Origin: CAWALV01 sp963782965
Lineage (GTDB): Bacteria > Actinomycetota > Actinomycetes > Acidothermales > Acidothermaceae
Length of the DNA: 64,000 nucleotides
Assembly (NCBI GenBank): GCA_963782965.1
Contig: CAWALV010000006.1
Location: 1,488,001-1,552,000, forward strand
Direction of reading: 5' to 3'
Under the pieces are notes generated by a model. It ran no database searches, was not told the DNA's origin, and worked only from the letters and a program-made list of their open reading frames with translations. Numbering within the stretch: the first letter of the stretch is position 1; every line of letters starts with the position of its first letter. This document shows, piece by piece, positions 1 through 7,583 of this stretch. Both the position numbers and the translations under genes were made by a program.

Positions 1-1244
1 CGCGGTGCACTCACCAGCACGGTGTCGAAGAAGCACTCCTCGACGACGGCGAAGCCGCGAGCGCGCAACCCGCGCGCGAGCACGACGGCCGTGCGGTGCA
101 CACGTCGCGCGATGTCGCGCAGACCCTCCGGTCCGTGATACGCGGCGTACATCGCGGCGACGACCGCCAGCAGCACCTGCGCGGTGCAGATGTTGCTCGT
201 CGCCTTTTCGCGCCGGATGTGTTGCTCGCGGGTCTGCAACGCGAGGCGGTAGGCAGGGCGTCCTTCTGCGTCGACGGACACCCCCACCAAACGCCCGGGC
301 AACGATCGGGTCAGCCCTTCTCTGACTGCGATAAACCCCGCGTGCGGGCCGCCGTACCACAGTGGCACGCCGAACCGCTGCGCAGAACCGACCGCGACGT
401 CGGCCCCCCACTCCCCCGGCGGCCGCAACAGTGTGAGCGCCAGCAGGTCGGTCGCCGCGACGACGAGAGCACCCGCTGCATGTGCCTGGACGACGAGTGA
501 TTCGTGATCCCGGACGGCACCGCTCGTGGCCGGATACTGGACGACGACGGCGAAGCAGTCGTCGTCCGGCAACCCGTCACCCAGGTCGGCGACGACGACG
601 TGCCAGCCCATCGGCTCGGCGCGGGTGCGCAGCACGGCGATCGTCTGGGGCAGCACGGCGGCATCGACGTAGCACCGGCGACTTGTCGACTTGGCGCTAC
701 GCCGACACAGCGACACCGCTTCCGCCGCGGCGGTCGGCTCGTCGAGCAGCGACGCGCCCGCCACGGGGAGGGCGGTCAGGTCGGCCACCACGGTCTGGAA
801 GGTGAGCAACGCCTCCAGCCGACCTTGCGAAATCTCTGGTTGGTACGGGGTGTAGGCCGTGTACCACGCCGGGTTCTCCAGGACGTTTCGGCGAATCACC
901 CCAGGGGTGTGCGTGCCGAAGTAGCCGAGGCCGATCATCGACGTGACGACGCGGTTGCGGCCGGCGAGGGTGCGCAGCTCGGCGAGCACCTGAGCCTCAC
1001 TGCCTGCGGCGGGCACCTGGGTGCACCGGGTCGGGTCGTCACGGATCGCGACCGGAATAGCGGCATCGGTCAACTCCGCCAACGAGCGATACCCGAGGCT
1101 GTCGAGCATGGCCGCGACGTCCGCCTCGCTCGGGCCGATGTGACGGAGGGCGAACGATGGCTCGCGCAGGTTGTGTCTGATCACCGGCGGCGCGGCAGCA
1201 GGCGACTCGTGCGAGGGGAGCTGAGAAGGAAGCAACGTGCTCAC
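1..1244 (-). CDS. gcvP: Glycine dehydrogenase (P protein), N-terminal part, cut by window edge
   Basis: This is the PLP-dependent decarboxylating subunit of the glycine cleavage system, which releases CO2 from glycine and passes the aminomethyl group to the lipoyl arm of GcvH. About 414 N-terminal residues are visible. They carry the family signature FALRHIGPSEADVAAML near the start, MIGLGYFGTHTP, NPAWYTAYTPYQPEISQGR and QRFGVPLWYGGPHAG. The PLP-lysine domain lies beyond position 1. I chose the GTG at 1244 because GGAGG lies about 7 bases upstream and the conserved N-terminus follows about 25 residues in. A tandem glycine riboswitch lies just upstream, so control by glycine is expected. gcvH lies 3.3 kb away and gcvT is not in the window. 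Identity is certain; the C-terminal limit is not visible. Confidence 0.97.
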   Translation of the reverse strand, partial: MSTLLPSQLPSHESPAAAPPVIRHNLREPSFALRHIGPSEADVAAMLDSLGYRSLAELTDAAIPVAIRDDPTRCTQVPAAGSEAQVLAELRTLAGRNRVVTSMIGLGYFGTHTPGVIRRNVLENPAWYTAYTPYQPEISQGRLEALLTFQTVVADLTALPVAGASLLDEPTAAAEAVSLCRRSAKSTSRRCYVDAAVLPQTIAVLRTRAEPMGWHVVVADLGDGLPDDDCFAVVVQYPATSGAVRDHESLVVQAHAAGALVVAATDLLALTLLRPPGEWGADVAVGSAQRFGVPLWYGGPHAGFIAVREGLTRSLPGRLVGVSVDAEGRPAYRLALQTREQHIRREKATSNICTAQVLLAVVAAMYAAYHGPEGLRDIARRVHRTAVVLARGLRARGFAVVEECFFDTVLVSAP

Positions 1245-1279
1245 CGGGGGCCTCCGCGGACGTCGAAAGCGGGACCTCC

Positions 1280-1466
1280 CCCTCTGTCATCGGCACCTGA
1301 GAGATTCGCCATCCGGCCGGGGTTTCCGGATGCCTTTCACCGTCGGTGGCGCGTCATGGGGCGCGCACTTTCCAGAGTGGCCTCGCCAGCGCGGTCGCTG
1401 AGCCTGAGAGATTCCGGGGAGGTTGCTCCTTCGGCGCCCCGCACTGGCTGTGTGGGGACTCTCCCG
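1280..1466 (-). promoter_or_regulatory. Tandem glycine riboswitch upstream of gcvP
   Basis: Read on the minus strand, two consecutive aptamers are visible. Each has the GAATCTCTCAGG core (near 1407-1418 and 1300-1311). The GCGCCGAAGGAGCAA element lies in aptamer 1 and CACCGACGGTGAAAGGC in aptamer 2. GGGAGAG opens the first aptamer at about 1465 and ACAGAGGG closes the second at about 1280. The short CTCTGGAAAG linker between them is typical of the class. It ends about 35 bases before the gcvP GTG. In this class glycine binding usually switches gcv expression on. A -10-like TACGGT lies at 1490-1495, about 24 bases upstream, with no clear -35. Confidence 0.95.
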
Positions 1467-1561
1467 CGTCGGGTTGTCGGCTTCTCACCACCGTAGCAGC
1501 GCCCGCTGGGCCGAGCGCTCCGACAGACCCCGCGCGAATCGTGCGTGTCGTGGCCCGCCGG

Positions 1562-2173
1562 TCAGCTGATGCGGCGGTGGCGGCGGCGCGCCAGCTCGTC
1601 GTCCGCGGACGGCAGTGCGGCTTCTCCAGGACCCTCGCCCGGCCGCTCGCCCGGCAGCTCGGCGAGCGTGCCCTCGACCTCACGAACGATCCGCCCGACC
1701 GCGATGCCGAACACGCCCTGGCCGCCCTGGACCAAGTCGATGACATCGTCGGCCGAGGTGCATTCGTACACGCTGGCGCCGTCACTCATCAGCGTGATCT
1801 GAGCCAGGTCGGCGATCCCGCGCTCTCGCAGGTGCTGGACGGCGGCGCGGATGTTCTGCAACGCGACGCCGGTGTCGAGCAGTCGCTTGACCACCTTCAG
1901 GACCAAGATGTCGCGGAAGCTGTACAGGCGCTGTGACCCCGACCCCGTCGCGGCTCGAACCGTCGGCTCGACCAGCCCGGTTCGTGCCCAGTAGTCGAGT
2001 TGGCGGTAGGTGATGCCCGCGGCGGCGCACGCGGTGGGGCCGCGGTATCCGACGTTCTCGTCGAGCTCGGGCAGGTCGTCGGAAAACAGCGTTCCCTGCT
2101 GCCCGACGTCCGCGCCCCGCGGCCGGGCATCGGTGGAGGCGGCCCCGGAAGCCGGGTCGTTATTGGTCGCCAC
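1562..2173 (-). CDS. MerR-family transcriptional regulator (Rv1830-like)
   Basis: A MerR-type DNA-binding regulator of 203 residues. The winged-helix part carries GYRGPTACAAAGITYRQLDYW, followed by the LVEPTVR wing and the RLYSFRDILVLKVVKRLLDTGV helix typical of the family. The C-terminal half is a putative effector and dimer region (MSDGASVYECTSADDVIDLV) seen in the actinobacterial Rv1830 group. I chose the GTG at 2173, preceded by AGGAGG at 7-base spacing. A longer frame would begin with TTG at 2296, but that TTG is part of a TTGACG -35 box. The gene sits between gcvP and the DUF151 nuclease, as in mycobacteria. Its targets are unknown. Confidence 0.88.
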   Translation of the reverse strand: MATNNDPASGAASTDARPRGADVGQQGTLFSDDLPELDENVGYRGPTACAAAGITYRQLDYWARTGLVEPTVRAATGSGSQRLYSFRDILVLKVVKRLLDTGVALQNIRAAVQHLRERGIADLAQITLMSDGASVYECTSADDVIDLVQGGQGVFGIAVGRIVREVEGTLAELPGERPGEGPGEAALPSADDELARRRHRRIS

Positions 2174-2267
2174 TGTCGCGCCTCCTGCTTCGATGCCCCG
2201 TGGTCCTGCGGTCAGTGCTGGTTCGACGGCCGGTTCGGCGGCTGATGCAACGCTGCCCGTCGACGCA

Positions 2268-2296
2268 ACGCTAGGGAACCGGGATCGGGTCGTCAA
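2268..2296 (-). promoter_or_regulatory. Sigma-A-like promoter of the Rv1830-like merR gene
   Basis: TTGACG at 2291-2296 and TAGCGT at 2268-2273 are separated by 17 bases. The downstream gene has a strong Shine-Dalgarno GTG start at 2173, so the leader would be about 85 bases. This is a sequence match only. Confidence 0.5.
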
Positions 2297-2341
2297 CGCG
2301 ACTCGCGGAGTGGACCTACGAACATCATCGGCCGGTCAGCT

Positions 2342-2358
2342 CTCAAGCTTTGCTTGAG
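2342..2358. terminator. Short hairpin between the DUF151 gene and the merR gene
   Basis: A perfect 7-bp inverted repeat (CTCAAGC / GCTTGAG, 3-nt loop) starts about 10 bases after the DUF151 stop and precedes the merR promoter. There is no T-tract. It could be a weak actinobacterial terminator or a MerR-type operator. Confidence 0.4.
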
Positions 2359-2367
2359 GCTTGGGGT

Positions 2368-2853
2368 TCACCCCTGCGCCGTTCCGAAGTCCTCGGGTGA
2401 GATCGAGTCGAGGAACTCGCGGAACTTCTCCAGTTCGTCCTCTTCCTCCTGCTCGTGCGGGATCTCGATGCCGGCTTCCTCGAGCACCGACTCCGCTCCG
2501 AAGATCGTCGCCCCGGTGCGCAGGGCGAGGGCTATCGCGTCACTGGGCCGGGCACTGACCTCCGGGCCGCCCTCGAACACGAGCTCGGCGTAGAAGACGT
2601 TGTCGCGCATCTCGGTGATCCGTACGGCCCGGAGTTTGACGCCGAGCGCAGTCAGCAGGTCGCGCATCAGATCGTGCGTCAGTGGCCGAGGTGGGACCAC
2701 GCCCTGCTGGGCGAACGCGATGGCTGTCGCTTCGACAGCGCCGATCCAGATGGGCAGGTAGCGCTCGCCGTCGACTTCGCGCAGCAACACGATGGGCTGG
2801 TTGGTCGGGAGCTCCACGCGCACACCGACTACCTGCAGCTCGTGCATTTTCAC
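2368..2853 (-). CDS. DUF151 bifunctional nuclease family protein (Rv1829-like)
   Basis: A single-domain 161-residue protein of the DUF151 / bifunctional nuclease family. Hallmarks are VVGVRVELPTNQPIVLLRE, RYLPIWIGAVEATAIAFAQQ and the acidic C-terminal tail EEEDELEKFREFLDSISPEDF. Some plant and archaeal relatives have RNase and DNase activity. In actinobacteria the role is undetermined. The start is GTG at 2853 or ATG two codons later at 2847; the family usually begins right before this point. It lies between two MerR genes, the same order as Rv1828-Rv1830. Confidence 0.9.
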   Translation of the reverse strand: MKMHELQVVGVRVELPTNQPIVLLREVDGERYLPIWIGAVEATAIAFAQQGVVPPRPLTHDLMRDLLTALGVKLRAVRITEMRDNVFYAELVFEGGPEVSARPSDAIALALRTGATIFGAESVLEEAGIEIPHEQEEEDELEKFREFLDSISPEDFGTAQG

Positions 2854-2967
2854 CGTCCAGCAATACGGGCTCGCGGGCTCGACGTGTCAGCTTCAGGCAG
2901 CGACCGGTTCGTCTCCTCACGGTACACCGCCGAAACCGGGCGAGAACCGGCCCGCCGGGCGACCACA

Positions 2968-3705
2968 TCAGCGGTTGAGCAGCGGCCGAAGGCCCGCCTT
3001 CACCAGGGATGCGTGCAAGCGCACCGATAGGGCCGCCAGTTCCCGGGCAGCCTCCTCCGCTCGGCCACGCGCCTCCGGATTGCGTTGACGCACCATGGGC
3101 GTGATGACCTGCTCGACCAGACCGACCTCTCGGTCGGCCGCCGCCTTGAACGCGCGCAGGTGCCGCGGCTCCACGCCGAAACGCGCGATCTCCCCGACCG
3201 CCTTGGCAACGGCCAACGACGTGTCGTCGAAGTGGTTGCCACGCATGGTGACCAGCCCGAACTGCTCGAGCTGGGCCAGCGTCTCGTCGTCGATCTCAGC
3301 GGCCTCCAGCAGTTCCTTGCGCGAGAGCCGAAGGTCTGCGGCGTCCTTGCCGAAGGCCTCGGGCCCGGGCAATCCTTCGCCGGAGACCAGCGTCATCGGC
3401 ACGCGGGGGCCCGGGTCGCTGCCGACCCCCGGTTCCAACCCCCGGTCGATCGCTTCCAGGTGATCCTTGATCACCCGCAACGGCAGGTAGTGGTCGCGCT
3501 GCGCCGCCAGGACGTAACGCAGCCGCTGGACGTCGGCATAGGCGAACTTCCGGTACCCGGCCGATGTTCGCTCGGGCTCGATGAGACCTTCAGACTCCAG
3601 GAAACGAATCTTGGAGATCGTGACGTCGGGGAAGTCGGGACGCAACTGCGCCAGCACTTCGCCGATACTGAGGAACGCCCGGGAGGCCGACCGCCCGTTC
3701 ACCAT
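2968..3705 (-). CDS. MerR-family transcriptional regulator (Rv1828-like)
   Basis: A 245-residue MerR regulator. The N-terminus has the FLSIGEVLAQLRPDFPDVTISKIRFLESEGLI winged-helix region followed by SAGYRKFAYADVQRLRYVLAAQRDHYLPL, the layout typical of Rv1828. A second region around residues 120-210 (LSRKELLEAAEIDDETLAQLEQFGLV) looks like another small helical domain for effector or dimer contacts. It has no Cys-rich metal site. The ATG at 3705 lies 12 bases after the garA stop, so it is probably co-transcribed with garA. It is a paralogue of the MerR gene 800 bases downstream. Confidence 0.92.
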   Translation of the reverse strand: MVNGRSASRAFLSIGEVLAQLRPDFPDVTISKIRFLESEGLIEPERTSAGYRKFAYADVQRLRYVLAAQRDHYLPLRVIKDHLEAIDRGLEPGVGSDPGPRVPMTLVSGEGLPGPEAFGKDAADLRLSRKELLEAAEIDDETLAQLEQFGLVTMRGNHFDDTSLAVAKAVGEIARFGVEPRHLRAFKAAADREVGLVEQVITPMVRQRNPEARGRAEEAARELAALSVRLHASLVKAGLRPLLNR

Positions 3706-3717
3706 CGAAGCCGCCCG

Positions 3718-4281
3718 TCACTCGATCGAAGCGTCGGACTCTTCGGCGGCAGCGGCTGGGCGGCTGGCCGCGAGGAACACCAGACGGAACTTGCCCACCT
3801 GCACTTCGTCCGTGCTGCGCAGCGACGTCTCGTCGATCCGCTCGCGGTTGACGTATGTACCGTTCAGGCTTCCGACATCGCGGACGACGAAGCCGTCGGG
3901 CGTCTTGCGGAACTCGGCGTGGCGTCGCGACACCGTGACGTCGTCGAGGAAGATGTCGCTCTCGGGATGGCGCCCGACGGTCGTCACCTCTTCGTCGAGC
4001 AGGAACCGACTGCCTGCGTTCGGCCCGCGACGAACGACGAGCAGGCCGGCACCAGGCGGCAGACCCTCGACGACGGCCGCTTGCGCCGCCGTGTCGAGGT
4101 CATCGAGCGAAGTGGGTTCCATCGCCTCGATTCCCGAAATCGACAAGGTTGAGGTTGCGTCAGCCGGCCGCTCGGGAGCGACGGGCTGCCCCGGACGGTT
4201 GAGTGCGGTACCGCAGTTCGCGCAAAAGCGCGCGTCGTCTGGATTCTCATGCCCGCACTGCGTACAGAAAACCGTCGGCAT
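3718..4281 (-). CDS. garA: FHA-domain regulator with zinc ribbon (GarA/OdhI-like)
   Basis: The 187-residue protein starts with a zinc-ribbon motif of two CxxC pairs (FCTQCGH and FCANCG, residues 5-24). A linker and a C-terminal FHA domain (about 95-165) follow, with GRHPESDIFLDDVTVSRRHAE and GSLNGTYVN, the phosphothreonine-binding residues. GarA and OdhI switch 2-oxoglutarate dehydrogenase and glutamate enzymes after phosphorylation by Ser/Thr kinases on an N-terminal Thr. DATSTLSISG (about residues 45-54) could be the equivalent site, but it is not a perfect ETTSVFR match. The ATG at 4281 has a GGGAGGAGG ribosome site. The zinc ribbon is an addition relative to the mycobacterial protein. Confidence 0.88.
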   Translation of the reverse strand: MPTVFCTQCGHENPDDARFCANCGTALNRPGQPVAPERPADATSTLSISGIEAMEPTSLDDLDTAAQAAVVEGLPPGAGLLVVRRGPNAGSRFLLDEEVTTVGRHPESDIFLDDVTVSRRHAEFRKTPDGFVVRDVGSLNGTYVNRERIDETSLRSTDEVQVGKFRLVFLAASRPAAAAEESDASIE

Positions 4282-4330
4282 TGCCTGTCCCTCCTCCCCT
4301 TCTACCTACATCCCCTTCAGGGCTACACCG

Positions 4331-4375
4331 CTACACCGCTGCCACACCGCTACACCGCTGCCACACCGCTGCACC
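4331..4375. repeat. 19-bp tandem repeat in the garA leader
   Basis: Two exact copies of a 19-bp unit (4331-4349 and 4350-4368, beginning CTACACCGCTGCC) and a partial third copy. They lie about 50-95 bases upstream of the garA start. No coding function is seen. Confidence 0.85.
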
Positions 4376-4457
4376 ACGAGACCGGGGGCACACGCTCGGC
4401 CGCCGGGCGCTTCGCCTGCGTCGCGCCGACCGTGAAGTTGAGGTTGACGGTCAGGGC

Positions 4458-4487
4458 AACCTATGCGCCGGACCACTAGGTGGTCAA
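4458..4487 (-). promoter_or_regulatory. Putative garA promoter with inverted repeat in the spacer
   Basis: TTGACC (4482-4487) and TAGGTT (4458-4463) are separated by 18 bases. The spacer overlaps a GACCAC-TAG-GTGGTC inverted repeat at about 4471-4485, which could be an operator. The 4282-4573 gap holds this element, the 19-bp repeats and no gene that I can support. Confidence 0.4.
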
Positions 4488-4573
4488 CTCAGCCCCAGCG
4501 GCAGCCGCCGCTCCCCGACAAACCCGAGCGACCCGGGTAACCCGAGCCGGTCGGCTGCCCGCTCCGAGACAGA

Positions 4574-4957
4574 TCACTCGTTCGTCACGAGTCGACCGTA
4601 CGCCTCCGCGTCAAGGAGGTCGGCCTGCGCGCCGGCGGCGTCGGCCGGCCGGACCTCGACCATCCACCCGTCACCGTACGGGTCGGCGTTGACGAGTTCG
4701 GGGCGCGCGTCGAGGACGTCGTTGCGCGCGATGATCTCGCCGGAGACCGGAGCGTAGATGTCGGAGACGCTCTTGGTCGATTCGACCTCGCCGAGTGGTT
4801 GGCCGGCCTCGACCTGCGTACCGGGTTGCGGCAACGTGACGAACACGATGTCGCCCAGCGCCTCTTGCGCGTGATCGGTGATGCCGATGCGGACCCCGCC
4901 CTCGACAACCCTGACCCACTCGTGCTCAGCGGTGTACTGCAGGTCCTCGGGGATCAC
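4574..4957 (-). CDS. gcvH: Glycine cleavage system H protein
   Basis: A lipoyl carrier of 127 residues, the normal GcvH length. It shuttles the aminomethyl group between the P, T and L proteins. Visible features are YTAEHEWVRV near the N-terminus, GITDHAQEALGDIVFVTLPQ and the lipoylation site GEVESTKSVSD, with the modified lysine in ESTK. I chose the GTG at 4957 (protein begins VIPEDLQYTAEHEW) because GGGAGG lies 5 bases upstream and this is where the family starts. A longer in-frame extension to 5074 is not conserved. The gene follows the DUF881 gene by 46 bases, as in Rv1825-Rv1826. Confidence 0.96.
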   Translation of the reverse strand: MIPEDLQYTAEHEWVRVVEGGVRIGITDHAQEALGDIVFVTLPQPGTQVEAGQPLGEVESTKSVSDIYAPVSGEIIARNDVLDARPELVNADPYGDGWMVEVRPADAAGAQADLLDAEAYGRLVTNE

Positions 4958-5003
4958 ATGGCCTCCCAGGGCGAGATGGTGGCGACCCGGGCTGGCTGTG
5001 GCG

Positions 5004-6320
5004 TCAGGTGCCGGGAGAAGACGAACTGCTGGTGGTGGGTGCCGGCCGAGCGTACTGAGGGCGGCGCAGCGCATGCAACGCCGTCACCTGGACGGCGTCG
5101 TGCCGGCTGACCACACCGGTCGCATCCTTGCTCTTGAGCGTGGCGAGAACCCCGCCTGGGATACCGAGCGCCTTTGCCATCGTCTGCGGATCACCGATCG
5201 CCACGATGTCGTACGGCGGGGCCATCAGCGTTCCGTCTGCGACGATGCCGTTGCCGTCCGGGGAATCCACGAAGTAACTGCTCGCGACCAGCCGGACAAC
5301 CGGAGTTCGCGCATTGCCCGCGGCCGGGGTTGGCGTCGTGCCCGCGGAGGGCTGCCCGGCGTTGGCGCCCTGCGGTGCGCTGCCCTTGACCTCCATCGCC
5401 TCCGCTCCGGCGTCTCGCAGCTCTTCCATGATGTCGACCATGACGTCCGCCGTCACGCTTCGTGTCGGGTCGTCGATCGCCAGGTCTATGCCGGGCCCCG
5501 TCGCGGGAGCGGTCCCCGCCAGGATGCGCAGCGTCTGGGCCTGCTGCTGCGCGTCTTGCAACGCCGCATTCGTGCGGTCGTTGCCGCCGGTCAGCCGGTC
5601 CAGCGTCCGCTGCTCGGTCGCGATGCGGGCCGAGAGTTGGTCGGAGCGCGCATTGAGGTTGTCGAGGACGTCGATCAGGTCGGCTTGCCGGTACGAGGAG
5701 AGTCCCGAGCTCGCTTTGCTGTCGACCTGGGTGACGAGCGCGAAGCCTAGGATCGCGCACAGGAGGGCGACCACCACCTGGGCCCGCGCCGAGTGACCGC
5801 CCAGTGCCAGCGGCCCCCGCGCCCAGCCGGGCCCTTTCCTGCCCGCGGGTGGGGCGTCGGCCGGCGACGCATCGGCCGGCTTGCTCTCACCCTTTGGTTC
5901 AGGCTCAGGCGGTCGGGCCCTCGCGTCGGCCGGAGATGGCTCGGCCGGAGGCGGTTCGGTGGGAGGCGCACCACCGGTCGGACTCGCGGCAGGGCGTCGC
6001 ACCGGTGTACCTGCTTCAGCTGCTTTACCTGCTTCACGCGCGGGGCGCGGCGCGGCGCGGCGGATGGAGGCATCGGCGGCCGGGCTGGCCGGGGAGCCGC
6101 TGGCTGCAGCTTTCGGACTCTGCTGGCCCTTCGGGCTCTGCTGGCCCTTCGGGCTCTGCCTGCGTTGCGAGTTCGGCGGCCTCTTGGCGCCCTGCTTGGG
6201 GCGAGCTGCCGGACCGCCGGCGTTGGCCTGCTTCCGCGGCTGCGCGGCCTTCGCCGGCCGGCCGCCCAACGGCAGGTCGGAAGCGTCGTTGCCCCTTGGT
6301 CCCTCGGCTTCGTCGGTCAT
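5004..6320 (-). CDS. DUF881 membrane protein with long disordered N-terminus (Rv1825-like)
   Basis: A 438-residue protein. Residues 1 to about 175 are Pro/Ala/Lys-rich and probably disordered, with SPKGQQ repeated near residues 59-74. One membrane helix (AQVVVALLCAILGFALVTQV) follows, then a coiled-coil stretch and the extracellular DUF881 domain. That domain has GPGIDLAIDDPTRSVTADVMVDIMEELRDAGAEAM and VASSYFVDSPDGNGIVADG. DUF881 proteins (Bacillus YlxW/YlxX, mycobacterial Rv1823 and Rv1825) are linked by gene context to division and envelope functions; their biochemistry is unknown. It overlaps the sbp gene by 4 bases (ATGA). The ATG at 6320 is the natural start. Confidence 0.88.
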   Translation of the reverse strand: MTDEAEGPRGNDASDLPLGGRPAKAAQPRKQANAGGPAARPKQGAKRPPNSQRRQSPKGQQSPKGQQSPKAAASGSPASPAADASIRRAAPRPAREAGKAAEAGTPVRRPAASPTGGAPPTEPPPAEPSPADARARPPEPEPKGESKPADASPADAPPAGRKGPGWARGPLALGGHSARAQVVVALLCAILGFALVTQVDSKASSGLSSYRQADLIDVLDNLNARSDQLSARIATEQRTLDRLTGGNDRTNAALQDAQQQAQTLRILAGTAPATGPGIDLAIDDPTRSVTADVMVDIMEELRDAGAEAMEVKGSAPQGANAGQPSAGTTPTPAAGNARTPVVRLVASSYFVDSPDGNGIVADGTLMAPPYDIVAIGDPQTMAKALGIPGGVLATLKSKDATGVVSRHDAVQVTALHALRRPQYARPAPTTSSSSSPGT

Positions 6321-6649
6321 GCGCGGAACAGATGCCGCCTGATCGCCGCGGCGTTGGAGAAGATGCGAATGCTCAGGACGACGATGACGCCGGTCGAAAG
6401 CTGGCTGCCGACCCCGAGCTGGTCGCCGAGGAACACGATCAGCGAGGCGACCAGCACGTTGGCGATGAACGAGACGACGAACACCTTGTCATCGAAGACC
6501 CCGTCGAGCATCGCGCGGATTGCACCGAACACCGCATCGAGCGCCGCAATGACCGCGATCGGCAAGTAAGGCTGGAGCCCGACGGGAACGGTTGGATGTA
6601 CGACGATGCCGAGCACGACGCCGACGGCGAGCGCGAGAGCTGGGATCAC
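6317..6649 (-). CDS. sbp: Small basic protein, DUF1290 membrane protein (Rv1824-like)
   Basis: A 110-residue integral membrane protein with about three hydrophobic helices (IPALALAVGVVLGIVV, YLPIAVIAALDAVFGAIRA and VVSFIANVLVASLIVFLGDQLG). This is the pattern of the Sbp family found in dcw-type clusters in Gram-positive bacteria. It sits between two DUF881 genes with 4-base overlaps on both sides, so the three are very likely translationally coupled and may form one complex. The start is GTG at 6649. Function is unknown. Confidence 0.88.
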   Translation of the reverse strand: MIPALALAVGVVLGIVVHPTVPVGLQPYLPIAVIAALDAVFGAIRAMLDGVFDDKVFVVSFIANVLVASLIVFLGDQLGVGSQLSTGVIVVLSIRIFSNAAAIRRHLFRA

Positions 6650-7470
6650 GGCGATTCCAACGGGGTGGCGTAGTGGACGGCGAGGCTGGCCGCCGAGGGC
6701 AGCCTAAGGTGCGCTCGGCTCTCGACAGTGAACTCGAGGCCGTAGACCTGGCGCCAGTTTTCATAGAGGGTACCTGTTTGCGTAGCCGAAAACGTGTCCG
6801 CGAGCCCGGCCGGCCCGATGGCGTCGATGCGATAGGGCGGTGACAGCGGCTGGTAGTCGACCAAGATCGCCGACCCCGCCTGTCTGATGGCGGTCTGGCT
6901 GGTCAGCCGCTGCCCGTTCACGCTGATCGCCTCAGCGCCGCTGGCGAACAACGCGTCGACCACCGCCTGGATGTCGCGGTCGAAAATCGTGCCGAGCGAA
7001 TCGGTGTGGGCGTTGCCGGTCGGGGGCGCATCGTCGAGCGTCACCTCCGCGCCGCCACCCTCGACCGGAACACCCCCGGCCACGATCTCGAGTTGGGCGA
7101 TCTCGTTGCGCAGCGATGCTCCCTGCCCGGAGGCCGACAGCGCCTTGTTCCGCGCAGCCGTCACGGCATCGTGGATCCGGGTGAACTGCGCCTGCCGGTC
7201 GGCGAGCAGAGCCGTCCTGTCGTGGATGTCGGCGAGCAGTGCGGCGCGGGTCTTCTTCGCGGCGGCCGCGTTGCGATGGGTGGCGACCGCCGACGTCGCG
7301 AACAGCGCGCCGGCCAGGGCGAGCACGAGCGCAGCGGTCAAGGCGGCCGGGCGGGTGATGCGCGTCTCGCCACCGGCCGCGCCGTCCTGCGCGTGCGCAT
7401 CGCGCCGGCTGCTGGCGTCGGCGTATCCGGCGTCGAGCGCGTTGGCGGTGATGTCGACCAGCAGAGACAT
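6646..7470 (-). CDS. DUF881 membrane protein (Rv1823-like)
   Basis: From the ATG at 7470 the protein has 274 residues and begins MSLLVDITANALDAGYADAS. A membrane helix follows (PAALTAALVLALAGALFATSA), then a coiled coil and the DUF881 domain (GAEVTLDDAP, VDALFASGAEAISVNGQRL, ILVDYQPLSPPYRIDAIG). Three more in-frame ATGs at 7497, 7524 and 7551 come from a 27-bp repeat and would each add MSPKRPDAS. None of the four has a clear ribosome site, because each is preceded by the same repeat sequence. I prefer 7470 because the family starts there, but 7551 is possible. It overlaps sbp by 4 bases. Confidence 0.85.
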   Translation of the reverse strand: MSLLVDITANALDAGYADASSRRDAHAQDGAAGGETRITRPAALTAALVLALAGALFATSAVATHRNAAAAKKTRAALLADIHDRTALLADRQAQFTRIHDAVTAARNKALSASGQGASLRNEIAQLEIVAGGVPVEGGGAEVTLDDAPPTGNAHTDSLGTIFDRDIQAVVDALFASGAEAISVNGQRLTSQTAIRQAGSAILVDYQPLSPPYRIDAIGPAGLADTFSATQTGTLYENWRQVYGLEFTVESRAHLRLPSAASLAVHYATPLESP

Positions 7471-7566
7471 TGAAGCGTCGGGACGCTTTGGTGACATGGA
7501 AGCGTCGGGACGCTTCGGTGACATGGAAGCGTCGGGACGCTTCGGTGACATGGAAGCGTCGGGACG
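7468..7566. repeat. 27-bp palindromic tandem repeat spanning a start codon
   Basis: There are three full copies (7468-7494, 7495-7521, 7522-7548) and a partial fourth (7549-7566). Copies 2 and 3 are identical and copy 1 differs at two positions. Each unit contains GAAGCGTCGGGACGCTTC or a near match, an 8-bp inverted repeat around a 2-base centre. Each also contains an ATG in frame with the DUF881 gene. The array fills most of the space after the ManC-like gene. Confidence 0.95.
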
Positions 7567-7583
7567 GCGCCCGGATTGGCCGT

